Source: Chromera velia
Lineage: Eukaryota; Sar; Chromeraceae
Assembly: GCA_018398765.1 (NCBI GenBank)
Contig: JAHBMJ010000191.1
Span: forward strand, 1 to 54,713
Direction: 5' to 3'
DNA: 54,713 bases
Shown here: positions 49,020 through 54,713 of the stretch, one piece after another
Layout: the number at the start of each line of letters is the position of its first letter
How positions within the stretch are numbered: the first letter of the stretch is position 1
The notes under the pieces: generated by a model
What the model was told of the DNA's origin: nothing
Databases searched by the model: none
The model's input: only the letters and a program-made list of their open reading frames with translations
Translations under genes and position numbers: made by a program

Positions 49020-50129
49020 ACAGCTCCAGGACGGCTTTTGTTTATGGCATCCAGATTGACTATTAGGAGAACCGAACTTTGAAGTAAGACTTCTAGGGAA
49101 CGCTTCTAGGAACAGACCTTCTAATCTGTTATCTGAGCCTCGTGCTAGCTACAGTTCTGTCACAGGCTGACAGTGTGAATAGTATACTATTCAAACTATT
49201 TCTAGACAGGAAATTAGAGCACTACACTATTTATGAATAGTAAACTATTCATAGTATAAAGAATTTAAAACGTCAAAGAATATTCGAGATCAAGAATAAT
49301 ATTGAATAGTATACTATTCTGGAATAGTTACTATTCTGACAGCTAAAAAAAGAAGCCGACCCATAGATGTTAAACCTTCAAACTATAATCATTCATTGTT
49401 TTTTAAACATGGCAAGCAAAAATTGAAACTGATAAAACGTTTTATAAATGAAATTTAATGGTTTTTAAAGGGATTTTTTAGTGACCAGATTTGATTTGAT
49501 ATGATTTGATATGATTTGATTTGATTTGAGCTTCAAGCTCAAATCTGACCAGCCTTTGAGATTTGAGATAGATTTGAGGTTGAAGTCTAGAGGTCATTCT
49601 CAACAGCACTGAAGACGACATGACACAGTCGACACCACTAGCAAATCCTAGAAAGTGAAAGCCCTTAGCCCCAAACTTGAAGCTAGCCCTAGAGACAAGA
49701 AAAACACTAAAAACTAGACTAAAAGCTGAATTAAGACTCTCAAAATTAATGAGGCTTAAATGAGCTATTGTCAAACCTAAGAGCTTACTACATAAGTTTT
49801 TATCTTAGAGTCTGGATGACGGATTGCGCTCGAAGATTTGAGGTTAAAAGGTTAAATTTGACGTAGATTTAATAGGATTTGATAGACCCTATCATACTAA
49901 AGTTTCTTAGGCCTAAGATTTGATTTAAGGTTAAGCCTTGCTTCAATTTTTATAGATATATGCGTTTCTGAGCTTCTACAAAGCTCCTGCAGCTACAGCG
50001 GCAACCAGTTTGCCAGTGAATTCTCAGTGATCGTTTTTTCGTATTCAGGAGTGAACTGTGGGCGGAGTTCTTGTTATTTGACTTCTTTCGTCTCCGTCTC
50101 TTCTTCTCGAACTCTTTCCTCCTGCAGGG
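49020..50129. repeat. AT-rich region with GAATAGTATACTATTC palindromes
   Basis: Palindromes or near-palindromes occur at 49177-49192, 49233-49253, 49304-49319 and 49322-49336. A (TTTGATATGA)n-like stretch lies at 49486-49530. No gene is recognised up to the ORF starting at 50130. Confidence 0.6.
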
Positions 50130-51712
50130 ATGGCAGATCTACAGGGAAGTGGAAGTGCCTAAGAGGTCCAGCAGGAAGCCGGAGATCAGAGCAAGCCCGG
50201 GGGGGAGGACGGGCGCGGGGCAGGGCACGCGGATGCGTCTGATGATGCCGAGGTTATGCTGAAAGATATTTTCCGGTCTCAACAAAGAATGGAAAAGAAA
50301 ATGGATGAGAGAGAGAGAAAGTCGAAGGAAAATTATGATAAGTTAAACAATGAAGTCTAAGGGCAGGGCAAGAAAATTCAGAGAGCGGAGACGAGGATCT
50401 CTAAACTTGAGAAGAGAGAGACGGGTCGTATGATTCATGATGAGTTCAAGGCAAGAGAAAGAAAGATCGGTGATCTCGTCATTCGTGGTTTCGACTTCTC
50501 CCGATGTACTGCGGTCACGGTCGCCTCTATCACAGATTATGAGAATGAAAGGAAGAAAGAAGTGCTTGACGGAAATGGAAGATGGGTGAAGCAGGTCGCT
50601 TTCCCTCAACAGAGGAAGGACTTCTCGTCCTTTGCCCCCGTTCGTCTGTTTTTCTCCAATCTGGCCGAGGCCGCTGGAAAGAAGAACCCCTCCCAGGTCT
50701 CCCAGCAACTCCAGATCCGTCACTTCAGGTACTGGACAGAGAGAGACGGGGGACACAAGGCCGAGATCACTCTGGATTCCGGTGATCGGGGGGACTGGAT
50801 GGATATAGTGGATTCGGTGAAGGAGAGGGAGGGAGTGAATAGGGATGGGTCGATCTTCTGGCCCCCCACAGACTCCAGTTCCCTCTCAACGGACGAGAGG
50901 GCATCCATGGGGAAGGTCTTCATCCATCGGGGTACCACTCCTCTGTTTTGTCTCTTCGTGCGGGTGCAAAAAGCCCTCGATGCGGAGGCGGAGGGGGAGG
51001 CCTCCTTCGCCCAACAAGCCCTCATCTCCAAGTATGCCCAGGTCTACCAGGATTGGAATGCTGCAACCAAGGGGCTTAAGGGGGAGAGAGTCGTCATCCG
51101 TCGTCTCTACGAGTTTCTGCAGGAGTGGCAGACCGGTTTGCCAGACAGGGAAGAGAGGGATGGGAATGATGAAAGAGAGGATAGGGGTAGGGACTCCGTT
51201 CTCAAGGGCAGTTGGAGGTTCTCAAGGGCAGTTGGAGGTCCGAAGACAGTCTATTCCCAGAGCCCGTCAGGGCGGACAAACCGGGTGCGCCAAAACGTGG
51301 GGCAAGGGGGTTCGGGGGGAATCCGGGCATGGTTGAGAAAGACCAACGTGCTCGGTCGAAGTTCGGGGGTGAGTGCATCCCGATGAGAGGTGGCTTCGGG
51401 GAGGTGTCTAGGGGGGCCTCTCGCTCTAGGTTGTTGGGGGCTGACGGGTGGGAAAGGGGGCCCACAGCTGAAGAGGATGAGATAAAGAACACACACTCCA
51501 GAGCAGAGGGGTGCGCGATGGGGCAAGTCACGTTCTTCCCGAGATCATTAGCACAGCAGCGCTCTCAGGCCTCCCCACCCACCGATGTATCTATGGGAAC
51601 GGGTCTATCGGGAACAGATGCCTCTGTTGTGCAGAGCCTTATGCACATCAATGGACTGAAGGGGGGGGAATCGGGGGAAGGGGACGGGGGGGTGCGGCCC
51701 CTCCAGTATTGA
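50130..51712 (+). pseudogene. L1-like ORF1 (coiled coil plus nucleic-acid-binding region)
   Basis: ATG at 50130 opens a frame interrupted by TAA near 50160 and 50358. It has a charged coiled coil (QQRMEKKMDERERKSKENYD; ETRISKLEKRE), then RKIGDLVIRGFDFS, similar in layout to L1 ORF1 proteins (coiled coil followed by an NLVIRG-type strand). The frame switches near 51220 because a 20-bp string is tandemly repeated. The original continuation is open in the other frame to TGA at 51712 (Gly/Arg-rich tail). The protein would bind element RNA. Assignment to a non-LTR element is inference. Confidence 0.6.
51201..51240 (+). repeat. 20-bp tandem duplication causing a frameshift
   Basis: CTCAAGGGCAGTTGGAGGT(T/C) occurs twice in tandem. 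Twenty bases is not a multiple of three, and the upstream frame (ending ...VLKGSWR) resumes downstream in the shifted frame (SEDSLFPEPV...). Confidence 0.85.
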
Positions 51713-52225
51713 ACTACCCTCAGGGGAGGAAGGGCGGCACGACCTTTTCTCTCTGCAGATCATCTCATCCTATGACGCGGCAGTCTCGGGGGCTCCTGCC
51801 AATCAAAGAGCCCCTACCCCACCTAAACTAATTTCTCCCTCCTGACCTAGCTCCTGCCGACGACTCGTTACCCCTGTCCCTCTGCCCATCCCCCCAGCGC
51901 GGCCCATCTATTTGGGAATTTTTGGTACCAGAACTTTAAGACCCCTGCCAAATTTTCCCTTTTTTGCCCCCCCCTTGCCAAACTTTCCCACAAAGGCTCA
52001 AATAAGGCAAAAAACACTGCTGAAATCAAAACATCTGACCCATCGAAGGCTGATTTTCTCTAGTCTTCAATACCAAATATTCCTGAGCTGAAGACCCCTT
52101 ACCAATTTTTCCAGAATGGATGGGCCGCGTCCCCCCAGCCTGCCGACGACTCGTTACCCTAGTCCCTCTGCCCATTTCTACAGCCTGCCGATGACACGAG
52201 GGGCCACCCCCTCCATGAGAGAAGC
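51713..52225. other. Spacer between the two TE ORFs
   Basis: CCTGCCGACGACTCGTTACC followed by TCCCTCTGCCCAT occurs near 51853 and 52139. The rest is C/T-rich with no coding signal. Confidence 0.5.
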
Positions 52226-54713
52226 GTGTTGCCTGTCTGCCTGCCTGCCTCGGCTTTGCTTCCCCAGCAGCCCCCCTCCAAACCCGGTCCCCTCAATTTG
52301 AACGAGTTGCAACTGGCTCGGGACCGGAAACCAAGAGAGGGCAAAGCTTCTCCCTGCGAACTATGCCGCGCACATCAACCAGAGATTGGGAAGGAGCGGG
52401 CCCGGTGGGTCGATTCTCCTGTGCTTTTGTCAACCGTTTCCGACAGTCAGACAGAAAGGGAAACAGACACAGACAGCCAAGTAGGTGGCGGCATAGATAG
52501 CCTGATACAAGGACACTTTTTGGCATGCGGAGAAATGAATCGACAGAAAGGAAATAATCTTTCCTCCGCCCTTACACCCCTCACAAAAAGAAGACTTAGT
52601 CAGCCAGATACGCAGACGGAGTCAATCTTATCGCTGAGAAAAAGGTTGGATGGAAAGGTAGAGAGGCAGCCCGCTCTGTTATATGAACTCATTCCGGCCC
52701 GCTCTCTCTCCTTCCCTCTCTGTGCAGGGAAAGAAAAACATGCCGAAAATGACCCTCGAGGGGATACGGATTTCCCCCCCCTTTGCTCGATGCCCCCCCC
52801 TCCTGGATTTTGCCCCAGGTGGGACGGGTTGCCTTGTGCTGACCAGGCCTTTGCAGGAATTCCTGAGCCGGAGGTATGGAGAACTGTGCAGAAAGGAAAG
52901 GGGAGGCTTCGTTCTTGGAAGGCAGAAAGGCATGCAGTTAGACAGATGATGAGCACCAACAGATGGAGCGCACTTCAGGTAGAAACAGATGAGTTCGCAG
53001 AAAAGCTTTGTACAGATACATTAGGCAGACGGCCCTCTCAGTGTCTTTCTTTTTTCCCTCACTCTCGAGGGGAAACTTTACGGAAGAAGAGGCAGACACA
53101 GAGGAAAAAGATGAGAAAAAGGTCTAATAAGAGCAGAGGAAGGGCACGGACAAGGAAGAATCTAGATAGGCAGCAACGAATTAACTATACATGTTTACTG
53201 TATGATGCATCCTTTCCATATACATGTCTTTCTCCATGCCTCTCTCTCCCTGTTGCCTCTCAGTTTGTTTTTGGTCGGTCCTCATCTATTATCCTCCCCC
53301 CTTCTTTTGTATCCATGGATTCTTGTCATGGTTCTGTTCAACCCTCCGCCCTAACCCTCTGCTCGCCTCCATTGCTTTCCCCTTCCCCATCTCATTTTCT
53401 TCCCCCCCCGCCACCTCCCCCTCTGCCTCCTTCCCCGGAGGCTCCTCGTCCCCCTCCTGAACCTCCTCCTCCTCCTCCTCACTTTGCTGTTCCTGCTCCT
53501 TCTCCACCTGTCTCACTTCCATTTCCCCTCACTCCACCTCCAGTGGCACCCCCTCCTTTTTGCTCCTCTCTGTCCTCTCTGCCTGTTGTTTAAGCGGCCT
53601 GCGGACCGAGTTACGGTGTTCCTCATGGTGCTTCTTTCTTTTCCTCAGCTTCCTCTCTCCCTCTCCCTCCGCTCATCCGTTCTCGTTCTGCTTTTTCCTT
53701 CCTACCCCCCCCGCAGTCTGAGAGAGAATGTGAACAAAGGGAGCAGCAGTCATACAGACAGGCCTCAGGTAGCAAATTTGGGGACGGAGAGAAAAGTAAA
53801 GAGAGGGAGAGATATGATGCAAAGGAGAGAAATGAAAAGAGAGAGAATAGCAGGGAAAAGCCTGACAAGCAGGGCCGTAACAGATGAGGGGGGAACCATA
53901 AAGGGAAATGTTGTAACTGCAAGGCTTCAGCAGGCGGATGTCATCTATCATCCAGATGTTCATGCGCTAGAGGGTCGGAATCTCTCCCAGCTAGACCCTG
54001 CGTCGATTGCGACTGTCTCGAAAAAGGGTGCTGCAATAACCCCCTAAATGGAAAGAATCTCATATCCGCCCCTCGACAAGAGCTGTATGAGGACAGACAA
54101 CAAGAAAGAGAACGCCATAGGAGGAGACATGAGCGTGATTTTCTGTCTTCGCCTTCCCCCTCTTCCTCTTCTTCTGTCTCTGATTCTTCCTTCTCTTTTT
54201 CTAGATCTTCTGATGACAGGGATGAGGAGGACCGAGCCCTCATACATGGAGGCTCACGCTCTTCTGCAAGAATTCGTGCAGTGAGGGGCGGAAAGGGAAA
54301 GAGAAGAAAATATGATTTTTGGAGGAGGGGTGCTTCCGACTTCGCATGGATAAGCGTAGATCAACTAAAGAAAGACGAGAAGCGTCTGGTGTGTGCCTTC
54401 TGGGCCGGTCGCAGGGAAGCATGCAGACTCAGAAAGTTTGAAGTTTCAGACCGACAAAAGCGTCATGCAGGTTCTTTTTCCGACCTTCCCCCCCCTCCGG
54501 TTGCAGTGTCGTCGTCGTCCTCCTCCTCCTCCTCCTCTTCTTCTCCTTCTTCCTCATCCTCCTCTTCTTCTTCTTCTTCTTCTTTTTCTTCTTCTTCTTC
54601 CTCAGAGTCTTCTTCTTCTTCTTCTTCTTCTTCTTCTTCTTTTGCTTCTGTTTCTTTTTCTTCTTCCTCTTCTGCTTCGGCTTCTGCATATGCTTCTGCT
54701 TCTGCCCCACCGG
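52226..54713 (+). pseudogene. Long TE-like ORF with CXC-type Cys cluster, runs off the window
   Basis: One frame is open from 52226 to the window end (829 codons), apart from TAA at 53591 and TGA near 53885. Order: a Cys/His cluster CELCRAHQ (about 52350), a basic/acidic region with NRWSALQVETDEF (about 52955), a Lys/Arg-rich stretch, a Pro-rich stretch (53390-53560), and a Cys-rich cluster at about 53903-54043. The cluster reads CCNCKASAGGC, SRCSCARG, CVDCDCLEKGCCNNP. Then come Arg/Ser-rich segments, FDFWRR-like basic motifs and poly-Ser (54510-54713). The Cys cluster resembles the tesmin/CXC pattern, found in chromatin proteins and some transposons. It follows an ORF1-like gene, so it may be the second ORF of a non-LTR element, but no endonuclease or RT motif lies inside the window. 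Confidence 0.5.
54500..54713. repeat. TCT/TCC trinucleotide repeat (encodes poly-Ser)
   Basis: Imperfect TCT/TCC repeats run to the window end. In the plus-strand frame above they encode Ser runs; the Lys/Arg ORF on the other strand is an artefact. Confidence 0.9.

Noticed and set aside
53224-54047. Alternative-frame ORFs over the Pro/Ser-rich region
   Set aside because: They have no conserved motif; the frame carrying the Cys cluster and continuing to the window end is preferred.

Overview
This window comes from a nuclear genome of a unicellular eukaryote with GT-AG (and one GC-AG) introns, dense microsatellites and many decayed transposons. My best guess is a chromerid or other alveolate alga. 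The basis is a cyclic-nucleotide phosphodiesterase with an N-terminal membrane bundle, as in apicomplexan PDEs, and an excess of GCATGC palindromes. The assignment is inference and no marker gene fixes it. Bacterial features (operons, Shine-Dalgarno sites) are absent.

Layout. 1-4670: 3' part of a Ty3/gypsy chromovirus (+ strand), interrupted in its chromodomain by a 767-bp inverted-repeat transposon. 4670-5930: AT-rich satellite-like DNA. 6150-10776: class I histone deacetylase gene (- strand, nine exons resolved). 11475-15983: divergently transcribed leucine-rich-repeat gene (eight exons, one frame break). 16000-19000: a three-copy repeat and a decayed MYND zinc-finger gene. 19400-20300 and 27085-27970: two copies of a dispersed repeat. 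20750-21850: a membrane protein gene with one in-frame stop. 22474-24094: a two-exon TPR-like gene. 24207-25430: an apparently exact 610-bp duplication against N gaps. 28420-28790: a minisatellite. 29088-33711: a seven-exon phosphodiesterase gene (- strand, 734 aa). 34363-37204: a divergent four-exon RING/TRAF-zinc-finger/MATH gene (498 aa). 38300-42060: a second, 5'-truncated Ty3 copy whose 3' end is tandemly duplicated. 42438-48348: a complete LTR retrotransposon (- strand) with two 344-bp LTRs, a primer-binding site, a polypurine tract and a 5-bp target duplication. 50130 to the end: ORFs resembling a non-LTR (L1-like) retrotransposon.

The host genes are two divergent pairs (HDAC/LRR and PDE/TRAF-RING) plus singletons; I see no shared pathway. 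Exon models were built by hand from conserved protein motifs, splice sites and phase. HDAC exons 1-9, all PDE exons and all RING/MATH exons chain in phase; the last HDAC exon and one LRR junction are unresolved.

The most striking signal is in the three Ty3 copies. Their coding frames run for kilobases almost without indels yet carry about 26 in-frame stops, mostly TAG. Many fall where Trp or Gln is expected, some at homologous positions in different copies. The LTR pair of the complete copy differs almost only by transitions. This points to a C-to-T mutational process (methylation- or RIP-like) or, less likely, stop-codon readthrough.
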